64,000 nt of DNA. Source: JBFXCK01 sp050182275. GTDB taxonomy: Bacteria; Pseudomonadota; Alphaproteobacteria; SHNJ01. A program made the translations under genes and the position numbers. The notes below the pieces were generated by a model. The model was not told where the DNA came from. It worked only from the letters and a program-made list of their open reading frames with translations, and made no database searches. The stretch's first letter is position 1. Each line of letters begins with the position of its first letter. Location: the NCBI GenBank assembly GCA_050182275.1, contig JBFXCK010000002.1:62001-126000 (forward strand), in the 5' to 3' direction. Below, in pieces: positions 1-6,815 of this stretch.

Positions 1-1030
1 CATTGACTTGTTCAACCGTGGCGGTGACATCGACCATGGCCACCGCTGCTGCGGCGTTGATAGCGTTTGCTATGTCGTTGATGCTGTCGGCATTGTCATA
101 ATTGACGGTGAATAAAGGAGTTGCGCTCGAGTCGGTTACTTGAAAACTTTGCGCGCCACCGGTAACTAAACCAGGAGTAAGAGTTGAAAGGGTGGCCCCT
201 GGGCTATAGAAAATATCCGATTGTTTGCGGCTTAAATCGCGTAAACCATTGGCTGACAGCAAAGCGGTTTGGGCGGCTTGAAGTTGATTGGCGGGGTTTA
301 CTTCGTCGCCAATAATGATTCCTAGCTCATTTAAAGGTGTTGACAGAGAATAAAGAATAGGGGTGCCAGTATCATTGGCGGTTACTACCAGGCGGTATTG
401 ACCATCCGCTACGGTTAAAATGCTTGCGGTAACGTCAGCGTCCATATTGTTGATGGTATCACGCACATCTTGCAAAGAGGCGGTGGCATCGATGACGGCG
501 AATTTATTATTGATGCCTAAGTTCCCGCCGGTAAAGCCGATAAGGCCGTTTAGCGCGGCGCTGCTAGAGCTTACAATATTGGAGGCATCGCGCTCGGCCT
601 TAGCGGTTCGGATAATTTCGACATCATAGCTTCCGGTCAGCGCCGAGTTACTGACTGTAACCCCTAATAAGTTTTCAGCCAGGGAAGGAGCCTGGCGGTA
701 AGGGTTGGTGATATAAGAATTAGCCCGGCTGCTGCTGGCAAAAGCTTGTTTATTTTCAAAGATGTTATTCTTGCCGCCAACGCTGATTTTGCCGCGCAGG
801 GCGTCAATACTGTCCCGCAATGCGGCGGCTTTGGAGGATAAATCGGTATAAGCGCGGATTTTATCGCTGTTGGTTTTAACCGTTTTTTCAAGCCGGTCGA
901 TAGGAACGCGCTTGGCGGTCACCAAGCTTTCAACAGCGGATTGAAAATCGATGCCAGAGCCCAACCCCGAAAACGAGGCGCGGCCATTATTGTCGACAAC
1001 TAACCGGTTGGTAATGGAAGATGTTGTCAT
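1..1030 (-). CDS. fliD: Flagellar filament cap protein FliD (HAP2), 5' part, cut by window edge
   Basis: FliD caps the growing filament and helps exported flagellin fold. The minus-strand frame is open from an ATG at 1030 to the window edge (about 343 residues) with no stop. The N-terminus carries the FliD_N signature: SGLGSGIDFQSAVESLV near residue 22, then a heptad-rich stretch with PIDRLEKTVKTNSDKIRAY. The rest is the beta-rich D2/D3 part with Asn/Ala/Thr-rich sequence. The C-terminal coiled coil lies outside the window. It is the last gene of a minus-strand run that begins with the three flagellins. The upstream mRNA has TAGGATGGGA before the ATG as a possible ribosome binding site. The family call is confident; the full length is unknown. 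Confidence 0.93.
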   Translation of the reverse strand, partial: MTTSSITNRLVVDNNGRASFSGLGSGIDFQSAVESLVTAKRVPIDRLEKTVKTNSDKIRAYTDLSSKAAALRDSIDALRGKISVGGKNNIFENKQAFASSSRANSYITNPYRQAPSLAENLLGVTVSNSALTGSYDVEIIRTAKAERDASNIVSSSSAALNGLIGFTGGNLGINNKFAVIDATASLQDVRDTINNMDADVTASILTVADGQYRLVVTANDTGTPILYSLSTPLNELGIIIGDEVNPANQLQAAQTALLSANGLRDLSRKQSDIFYSPGATLSTLTPGLVTGGAQSFQVTDSSATPLFTVNYDNADSINDIANAINAAAAVAMVDVTATVEQVN

Positions 1031-1101
1031 AATGTCCCATCCTACCTGACAGGTATTAATGGTTTACTAATTACCGGCCGTGGCAAAAGCTTAAGCGGTT
1101 T

Positions 1102-1521
1102 TTACGTCACCACATCGACGCTGGGCACTTCGGCCCGTTCAGCCGCTGGCTTGGGTGCAGGTGCTGGTGCGACCGGCGCAGGGGCTGGAGCGCTTCCCGC
1201 TTTCCGGTTGATTTCAGCAACTTCCAATTTGCGGGCTTCTTCCCGGGCGATAGCGGCAGCTTTGATTTTTTCTTTGGAAGGTAAGGTTTCTTTAACCCTG
1301 CCGTCCTCCAAAGTTTTTAAAACAACTAGGCCTGATTCACGGTCTGGTTCCAGTTGCCGGCGCTCTTGGGGCGTTCTGTCTGCCTGGTTCGGTTGACGCA
1401 CAGCTTCTTCTTGCTGACGTGTCCCGGCCGCTTTGGCATTCGCCTCTTCTTGCCGTTGCTGACGCAATTGTGGGAATTCGAATGGCGGCGGCCCCACACC
1501 GCCTGCATTATTAAAGTCCAT
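1102..1521 (-). CDS. Small Pro/Ala-rich, Gln/Glu-rich protein in the FlaG position
   Basis: This is a 139-aa protein of unknown function between a flagellin gene and fliD, where many bacteria carry flaG. The N-terminal 50 residues are rich in Gln, Arg and Glu. The middle (about residues 60-85) reads DRESGLVVLKTLEDGRVKET, which loosely resembles the FlaG core (a beta-hairpin 'vvkvvD.eTgevIrqIP'). The C-terminal third is a low-complexity PAPAPVAPAPAPKPA linker. There is no signal peptide or membrane segment. FlaG identity is weak and rests mostly on position; it may be an unrelated flagellar accessory protein. The codon pattern and open frame support a real gene. The opposite-strand ORFs here are shadows of the Pro/Ala repeats. 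Confidence 0.7.
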   Translation of the reverse strand: MDFNNAGGVGPPPFEFPQLRQQRQEEANAKAAGTRQQEEAVRQPNQADRTPQERRQLEPDRESGLVVLKTLEDGRVKETLPSKEKIKAAAIAREEARKLEVAEINRKAGSAPAPAPVAPAPAPKPAAERAEVPSVDVVT

Positions 1522-1550
1522 AGTCCCCTCCCTTGATCCGTACCCTTAAC

Positions 1551-1581
1551 AGGCGGAGGAGGATTATTCCTCTCTCCGCCT
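1551..1581 (-). terminator. Hairpin downstream of the first flagellin gene
   Basis: A GC-rich inverted repeat (AGGCGGAGGAGG at 1551-1562, then CCTCTCTCCGCC with one mismatch). In the minus direction it follows the flagellin stop codon at 1591 within 10 bp. There is a T-rich tract on the flagellin side rather than a clean U-tail after the stem, so it may stabilise the flagellin mRNA 3' end as much as terminate. Confidence 0.5.
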
Positions 1582-1590
1582 TTTATTTTT

Positions 1591-2829
1591 TTACTGGAAC
1601 AACTTGAGCAAGCTTTGCGGAACTTGGTTGGCTTGGGCCAGCATCGAAATACCGGCTTGAACCAAGATCTGTTTGCTCGTGAAGTTGGCCATTTCCGAAG
1701 CCACGTCGACGTCTAAGTAAGAGGCGCGGGCGGCTTCTAAGTTTTCTAGAATCGTCGCAATGTTGTTTTGCGCGGATTCCAAGCGGTTCTGAACGGCGCC
1801 GACTTCAGCGCGGCTGTTCAATACTAAGTCGATGGCGATGGTCACAGCGGCTGCTGCGGCGTCGGCGCGGACTTGAGTTGTAATGTCCGTGTCGATTTGG
1901 TTAGCAGCCGAGTTGGTAGTTCTTAAGCCCAAGGCATAGGTGTTGACACCGCGGATAGCCAGCGAAATTTCGTCGTTCGAAGACACGCCGCTGATACCGA
2001 CTTTGAAAGCGAAGGTTGATAAGCCGGTAGTGGTGTTCGCGCCCACCGAAGCCGTAAAGGTCGTGGTAGCTTGCGATGTAGCGCCGAAAGAGTTGTTCAG
2101 ATTGACCACGATATAAGCGTTATCGCCGGCAACCGTGTTGGCGCCCGTACCGAAAGCGTCAACGCGGTACAGACGAACAGCGGTACCCGAAGACAATGTG
2201 CTGGCGCCCGAAGCGATCAACGAGCTGTCCAACGTACCTTGGTAGCTGCGGCCACCGTTTAGTACGCGGAAAGTGAAGTCGCCCGAAGAATATTGAATTT
2301 GGAAGGCGCTGGAGTTGGTGGCGGGGCTTAACGAAGACAATCCGCCAACTGCAATGTTCATCACCCCTTGGCCGGTGCCGAAGTTGGTGATCGAGCCAAT
2401 GCTTTGCGCAGCGTTGACCAGAGTATTGCCGTTGAAAGTGGTGTTGGCGGTCAAGCGGTCGATTTCAGATAACATCGCCGCATATTCGGTATTCAACATA
2501 CCGCGTTCGACAGACGATAACTGAGAAGAACCGGCTTGTGAAGCCAAGGATTTCAAGCGTACGAGAATGTCGTACACGCGGGAAAGAGTACCTTCAGCGA
2601 TCTGAAACACGGCCACGCCTTGCTGGGCGTTGGTCGAAACGGTTTTCAGAGCGGAAAGCTGAGATTTGATGCGCGAACCAATGGCGCCTGCGGCGACGTT
2701 ATCGGCGAAACGTTCAACAGCCAAACCGGAAGATAACTTCCGCAAGCTGGACGTCATGTCCATATCTGCAATTTTAAGCGAGCGGTTAGCGATGCTAGAC
2801 GCTTGGTTTGAAGAAATATTGAGAGACAT
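1591..2829 (-). CDS. Flagellin, classical class, copy 1 of 3
   Basis: A structural filament protein of 412 aa, exported by the flagellar type III system. The N-terminal D0/D1 helices (residues 1-140) begin MSLNISSNQASSIANRSL and include SSLRKLSSGLAVERFADN. The C-terminal D1/D0 (about 325-412) contains NRLESAQNNIATILENLEAA and ends QVPQSLLKLFQ. The middle (about 141-285) is Ser/Thr/Asn-rich and differs from its neighbours. 1594-1833 is identical to 4380-4619, and 2426-2679 to 5206-5459, so the ends of copies 1 and 3 have been homogenised. TAGGAGGA precedes the ATG. The leader carries the GGA-loop hairpin at 2861-2877. It is a likely target of the nearby glycosyltransferases (inference). Confidence 0.96.
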   Translation of the reverse strand: MSLNISSNQASSIANRSLKIADMDMTSSLRKLSSGLAVERFADNVAAGAIGSRIKSQLSALKTVSTNAQQGVAVFQIAEGTLSRVYDILVRLKSLASQAGSSQLSSVERGMLNTEYAAMLSEIDRLTANTTFNGNTLVNAAQSIGSITNFGTGQGVMNIAVGGLSSLSPATNSSAFQIQYSSGDFTFRVLNGGRSYQGTLDSSLIASGASTLSSGTAVRLYRVDAFGTGANTVAGDNAYIVVNLNNSFGATSQATTTFTASVGANTTTGLSTFAFKVGISGVSSNDEISLAIRGVNTYALGLRTTNSAANQIDTDITTQVRADAAAAAVTIAIDLVLNSRAEVGAVQNRLESAQNNIATILENLEAARASYLDVDVASEMANFTSKQILVQAGISMLAQANQVPQSLLKLFQ

Positions 2830-2860
2830 GGTATCCTCCTACGTGGATTGTAAACTCTTT

Positions 2861-2877
2861 GAAGGCATCCTGCCTTC
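2861..2877 (-). promoter_or_regulatory. GGA-loop hairpin in flagellin copy 1 leader (possible CsrA site)
   Basis: In the mRNA sense this reads GAAGGC-AGGAT-GCCTTC: a 6-bp perfect stem with an AGGAU loop, about 32 nt upstream of the start codon and followed by a second GGA in the Shine-Dalgarno (GUAGGAGGA). The same arrangement precedes the other two classical flagellins. A GGA in a hairpin loop plus one in the SD is the typical CsrA/RsmA target layout, and fliW is encoded at 16835. Binding is inferred, not shown. Confidence 0.5.
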
Positions 2878-2937
2878 TATTGTTACTATAACGCACTAAC
2901 CTCTAATAAACCGTTAACAAACTCATACTCTATATAG

Positions 2938-2963
2938 AGAAGAGCGGTTTTAGCCGCCCTTCT
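2938..2963 (-). terminator. Hairpin downstream of flagellin copy 2
   Basis: In the mRNA sense the arms AGAAGGGCGG and CCGCTCTTCT pair (one G-U) around a 6-nt CTAAAA loop, 11 bp after the flagellin stop at 2974. No strong U-run follows; a terminator or 3'-stabilising hairpin. Confidence 0.5.
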
Positions 2964-2973
2964 TATAATTTTC

Positions 2974-4224
2974 TTACTGCTGGAACAACTTGAGCAAGCT
3001 TTGCGGAACTTGGTTGGCTTGGGCCAGCATCGAAATACCGGCTTGAACCAAGATCTGCTTGCTGGTGAAGTTGGCCATTTCAGTCGCTACGTCGACGTCT
3101 AGGTATGACGCACGGGCAGCTTCTAAGTTTTCTAGAATCGTCGCAATATTGTTTTGCGCGGATTCCAAGCGGTTCTGAACGGCGCCGACTTCAGCGCGGC
3201 TGTTCAATACCAAGTCGATGGCGATGGTGACGGCGGCGGCGGCCGAGTCAGCGCGCACCTGGGTTGTAATGTTGCTGTCCAAAGCGCCGGTGGTGTCACT
3301 GGCGTTACGCAAGCCTAAAGCATAGGTGTTGACACCGCGGATGCCGAGCGAAATTTCATCGTTCGAAGACACGCCGCTGATACCAACTTTGAAAGCGAAA
3401 GTCGATAAGCCGGTTGCCGAAGCCGAGTTAACGCCAACGTTACCCGAAGCCGAACCAATAGCGGCGTTGGGATTGAAAGACTGGTCAAGGGTCAAAACGA
3501 TATAAGAGTTATCGCCGGCCACTTGTGAAGCTGCGGTCGAAGTACCCGAAGAGTCAACCCGGAATAAACGAACGGCAGTACCCGACACAAGGTTGGTGCC
3601 GCCGGTGCCGCCCGATTCCAAAGTGGTTTCCAACGTACCGCGGTAATAGCGGCCGCCGTTGGTGGCGTAAAAGATGTTCGAGGCCGAACCGGTGGCGAAT
3701 TCAAGCACCAGGCCGTTAGCCGCAACCGAGCTCAATCCGCCGATTGCAATATTGCGGACACCAGCGGCTGTGCCGAAACCGGTAATGGCGCCGGCGCTTT
3801 GATTGGCGTTGACCAGGGTATTGCCGTTGAAAGTGGTGTTGGCGGTCAAACGGTCGATTTCAGATAACATCGCCGCATATTCGGTATTTAACATACCGCG
3901 TTCAACAGACGATAATTGAGAAGAACCGGCTTGTGAAGCCAAGGATTTCAAGCGTACTAAGATGTCATAGACGCGGGAAAGAGTACCTTCCGCGATTTGG
4001 AATACGGCCACGCCTTGCTGGGCGTTGGTCGAAACGGTTTTCAGAGCGGAAAGCTGAGATTTGATGCGCGAACCAATGGCGCCTGCGGCGACGTTATCGG
4101 CGAAACGTTCAACAGCCAAACCGGAAGATAACTTCCGCAAGCTGGAGGTCATGTCCATATCCGCCATCTTAAGCGAGCGGTTGGCAATGCTTGAAGCTTG
4201 ATTCGATGAGATGTTTAGTGACAT
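2974..4224 (-). CDS. Flagellin, classical class, copy 2 of 3
   Basis: This 416-aa filament protein has the same N- and C-terminal D0/D1 segments as its neighbours (residue 20 Met instead of Ile; VATEMANF instead of VASEMANF). Its central region (about 141-290) is different, with many Ser, Gly, Thr and Asn. At DNA level its ends carry scattered synonymous differences from copies 1 and 3, so it has been homogenised less than those two have with each other. A GTAGGAG ribosome binding site precedes the ATG, and the leader holds the hairpin at 4261-4279. It is one of a tandem set of three on the minus strand, each about 140-150 bp apart, probably with its own transcript end. Confidence 0.96.
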   Translation of the reverse strand: MSLNISSNQASSIANRSLKMADMDMTSSLRKLSSGLAVERFADNVAAGAIGSRIKSQLSALKTVSTNAQQGVAVFQIAEGTLSRVYDILVRLKSLASQAGSSQLSSVERGMLNTEYAAMLSEIDRLTANTTFNGNTLVNANQSAGAITGFGTAAGVRNIAIGGLSSVAANGLVLEFATGSASNIFYATNGGRYYRGTLETTLESGGTGGTNLVSGTAVRLFRVDSSGTSTAASQVAGDNSYIVLTLDQSFNPNAAIGSASGNVGVNSASATGLSTFAFKVGISGVSSNDEISLGIRGVNTYALGLRNASDTTGALDSNITTQVRADSAAAAVTIAIDLVLNSRAEVGAVQNRLESAQNNIATILENLEAARASYLDVDVATEMANFTSKQILVQAGISMLAQANQVPQSLLKLFQQ

Positions 4225-4260
4225 TTTTCTGCTCCTACTTGGACCTTTGCTGTTTAGCGG

Positions 4261-4279
4261 AGAAGGCGTCCTGCCTTCT
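4261..4279 (-). promoter_or_regulatory. GGA-loop hairpin in flagellin copy 2 leader (possible CsrA site)
   Basis: In the mRNA sense AGAAGGC-AGGAC-GCCTTCT forms a 7-bp perfect stem with an AGGAC loop, 36 nt upstream of the start. The stem is retained although the loop changes U to C relative to copy 1, and GGA is kept. A GUAGGAG Shine-Dalgarno follows. It matches the layout of the other two flagellin leaders. Confidence 0.5.
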
Positions 4280-4335
4280 TATCTTATTTGTAGCATGTAA
4301 GTTCTAATAAATAATTAAACCCTATCGCTTTTTGG

Positions 4336-4370
4336 AAGAAGGAGAGGATTTTTTTAATCCTCTCCTTCTT
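4336..4370 (-). terminator. Strong hairpin downstream of flagellin copy 3
   Basis: A 15-bp perfect inverted repeat (4336-4350 with 4356-4370, arm AAGAAGGAGAGGATT) around a 5-nt loop. It starts 7 bp after the stop of the flagellin gene at 4377 in the minus direction. It is the most stable of the three post-flagellin hairpins and is likely the 3' end of that mRNA. Confidence 0.65.
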
Positions 4371-4376
4371 AATTTA

Positions 4377-5609
4377 CTACTGGAACAACTTGAGCAAGCT
4401 TTGCGGAACTTGGTTGGCTTGGGCCAGCATCGAAATACCGGCTTGAACCAAGATCTGTTTGCTCGTGAAGTTGGCCATTTCCGAAGCCACGTCGACGTCT
4501 AAGTAAGAGGCGCGGGCGGCTTCTAAGTTTTCTAGAATCGTCGCAATGTTGTTTTGCGCGGATTCCAAGCGGTTCTGAACGGCGCCGACTTCAGCGCGGC
4601 TGTTCAATACTAAGTCGATCGCGATCGTTACAGCAGCGGCTGCGGCGTCGGCTTTGACTTGGGTGGTGATGTCGGTTGCGGCGAAGTTGCTGTAACCGGC
4701 GCTTAAGCCTAAAGCCAAGGTGTTAACACCGCGGATAGCCAGCGAAATTTCGTCGTTCGAAGACACGCCGCTGATACCGACTTTGAAAGCGAAGGTCGAG
4801 AAACCGGTGCTTGAAGCCGAGTTCACACCAACGCTGGCCGAGTTACTATCAGTATTGCTGATCGTAGCGCGAGCGTTGAAGGTGTTGTTCAAGGTGACAA
4901 CGACATAAGAGTTATCGCCGGCAATCGTGGTAGCGCCTGTACCGGTCGTATTCACGCGGTATAAGCGGACCGAAGTACCCGAAGACAAGGTGCTGGCGCC
5001 CGAAGCAACCAACGAGCTGTCCAAAGTACCTTGATAAGTGCGGGTACCGTTGGTGGCGCGGAAGGTATAGTCGGTCGAGTTATAATCCATGTTAAATTGG
5101 CTGCCCGTACCGGCAATCAAACCGCCGCCGGCGATATTCAAAATACCGGCGTTGGTGTTAAATACGCCCATCGAACCGATCGATTGAGCAGCATTAACAA
5201 GGGTGTTGCCGTTGAAAGTGGTGTTGGCGGTCAAGCGGTCGATTTCAGATAACATCGCCGCATATTCGGTATTCAACATACCGCGTTCGACAGACGATAA
5301 CTGAGAAGAACCGGCTTGTGAAGCCAAGGATTTCAAGCGTACGAGAATGTCGTACACGCGGGAAAGAGTACCTTCAGCGATCTGAAACACGGCCACGCCT
5401 TGCTGGGCGTTGGTCGAAACGGTTTTCAGAGCGGAAAGCTGAGATTTGATGCGCGAACCGATGGCGCCTGCGGCCACGTTATCGGCGAAACGCTCAACAG
5501 CAAGACCGGAAGACAGCTTACGCAAGCTGGAGGTCATGTCGTTATCCGCCATACGCAGAGAACGGTTGGCAATGCTCGATGCTTGGTTCGAAGAAATATT
5601 AAGGGACAT
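4377..5609 (-). CDS. Flagellin, classical class, copy 3 of 3
   Basis: This 410-aa flagellin is the first gene in transcription order of the tandem set. The conserved D0/D1 ends match copies 1 and 2 (N-terminal residues 20-23 read RMADND). The central 141-280 region is its own, with a DYNSTDYTFRATNGTRTYQG stretch related to copy 1. Two blocks of 240 and 254 bp are identical to copy 1, while the centre is diverged, which points to gene conversion. A TAGGAGG Shine-Dalgarno precedes the ATG at 5609. Several flagellins side by side and a separate glycosylation gene set are common in Caulobacter-like bacteria. Confidence 0.96.
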   Translation of the reverse strand: MSLNISSNQASSIANRSLRMADNDMTSSLRKLSSGLAVERFADNVAAGAIGSRIKSQLSALKTVSTNAQQGVAVFQIAEGTLSRVYDILVRLKSLASQAGSSQLSSVERGMLNTEYAAMLSEIDRLTANTTFNGNTLVNAAQSIGSMGVFNTNAGILNIAGGGLIAGTGSQFNMDYNSTDYTFRATNGTRTYQGTLDSSLVASGASTLSSGTSVRLYRVNTTGTGATTIAGDNSYVVVTLNNTFNARATISNTDSNSASVGVNSASSTGFSTFAFKVGISGVSSNDEISLAIRGVNTLALGLSAGYSNFAATDITTQVKADAAAAAVTIAIDLVLNSRAEVGAVQNRLESAQNNIATILENLEAARASYLDVDVASEMANFTSKQILVQAGISMLAQANQVPQSLLKLFQ

Positions 5610-5640
5610 GTTAGCCTCCTACTTGGAAGAATCTGTGCAC

Positions 5641-5658
5641 AAGCATCCTGCCTGGCTT
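5641..5658 (-). promoter_or_regulatory. GGA element in flagellin copy 3 leader (possible CsrA site)
   Basis: The mRNA-sense element AAGCCAGGCAGGATGCTT keeps the GGCAGGATGC core of the other two leaders but has a shorter outer stem (AAGC/GCTT). It lies about 32 nt upstream of the start and is followed by GUAGGAGG. The shared core in three otherwise diverged leaders argues for selection. Confidence 0.42.
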
Positions 5659-5758
5659 ACGATCATTATTAGGGTATATTTCTTAAAAAGAGGTTTAAAT
5701 GGGGAAGAATTTTGATCTTCAGGCGAATTATTTTATCGCCACGCTTTAAGAAGCTGTT

Positions 5759-6679
5759 TTATAAAGTTTTTTCTTGAGCTTCCCACCATAAAATCGTATC
5801 ACGCAAACCTTTCTCTAAAGTATAGGCGGGCTGAAATCCGATTTTTTCTTTTAAAATAATATTCTTTCCGACCAGCCGGGGTGGATCATGCGGGCGGGAA
5901 GGCAGGGCGTTGATACGCAGTAAATCTTTTTTTCCCGCCAACCTTTCAATAAGGCGTGCGATATCGGCAATGCGCGTTCCTTGGCCGCTTGTCACATTGA
6001 CCGCGCCTTTATAAGGAGATTTAAGCATGGCGGTAAAGGCAGCGCCCATATCGCGGCAATCGGTAAAGTCATGTTCATCGGTACCGGGGCCAAGCGGGGC
6101 AGGGCGGTTATGGATTATATTCAAAATAAGCGAGGGAATCAGCCGTTTTGCGGCTTCATACGGGCCATAGGCATAGAAAATCCGCCCCCATGCCGATGAT
6201 ACGGGTTGATGCTGAAGCCAGCGCCAGAGCTTTAACTTGCTTTGTCCATATAAGGTGTGCGGGACGCAAGGAGTGGTGATTTCATCACAATCGCTTTCGG
6301 TTACACTTAAAGAGTCCCAATCATATTCGGCGCAAGTGCCGGCTGCGACCACCCGCTGTCCGCCGGTTTCAATAAACGATTGTATAAGCGATTTGCTGGC
6401 GGCTACCCATTCCTCATTTTCCGGGGCATCCCAGAAATAGCCGTGGGTTGTGATCCAAGCCATGTGTAATAAGTGGGTTGGCCTAACTTGTTGAAGTAAC
6501 GCTTTAATATCGGCGGGATTGAATAAATCGGCCCGTTCCCAATGCAAATGGGAATGTTCCAGTTCGACCGCCGGCGCTTGGCGGGAAAGCGCATACACCT
6601 CAAATCCCGCCGCCAAAAGGGGGATTAAGCATTGCCTTCCAACAAATCCATTCGCTCCGGTCACTAAAACAATTGCCAT
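5759..6679 (-). CDS. NAD(P)-dependent epimerase/dehydratase (extended SDR), sugar-nucleotide type
   Basis: A 306-aa soluble enzyme with the Rossmann signature VTGANGFVGRQC at residues 6-17 and the catalytic YGQSKLKLW (YxxxK) near residue 145. The C-terminal half is of the sugar-nucleotide-binding type (GWGRIFYAYGPYE-like region, then VTSGQG). Such short extended SDRs often do the last 4-keto reduction or an epimerisation of a nucleotide-deoxysugar. The CDP-glucose genes 7-10 kb away (rfbF, rfbG, methyltransferase, rfbC) lack a reductase, so this gene may complete that pathway (inference). It lies just upstream of the flagellins on the same strand and divergent from the GT41 gene. The exact substrate is unknown. 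Confidence 0.85.
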   Translation of the reverse strand: MAIVLVTGANGFVGRQCLIPLLAAGFEVYALSRQAPAVELEHSHLHWERADLFNPADIKALLQQVRPTHLLHMAWITTHGYFWDAPENEEWVAASKSLIQSFIETGGQRVVAAGTCAEYDWDSLSVTESDCDEITTPCVPHTLYGQSKLKLWRWLQHQPVSSAWGRIFYAYGPYEAAKRLIPSLILNIIHNRPAPLGPGTDEHDFTDCRDMGAAFTAMLKSPYKGAVNVTSGQGTRIADIARLIERLAGKKDLLRINALPSRPHDPPRLVGKNIILKEKIGFQPAYTLEKGLRDTILWWEAQEKTL

Positions 6680-6815
6680 GGCACGTCTTTCGCATGCAAA
6701 AATAGGGCGGCTAAATGCCCTGGTAATACTTTGTTAACTACTCTATGACGTAAATGAAAGAAAGTTAATTCTGCATAAATCATCTTTCATTGTGCCGTAA
6801 TAAGGGGATAGTGCT

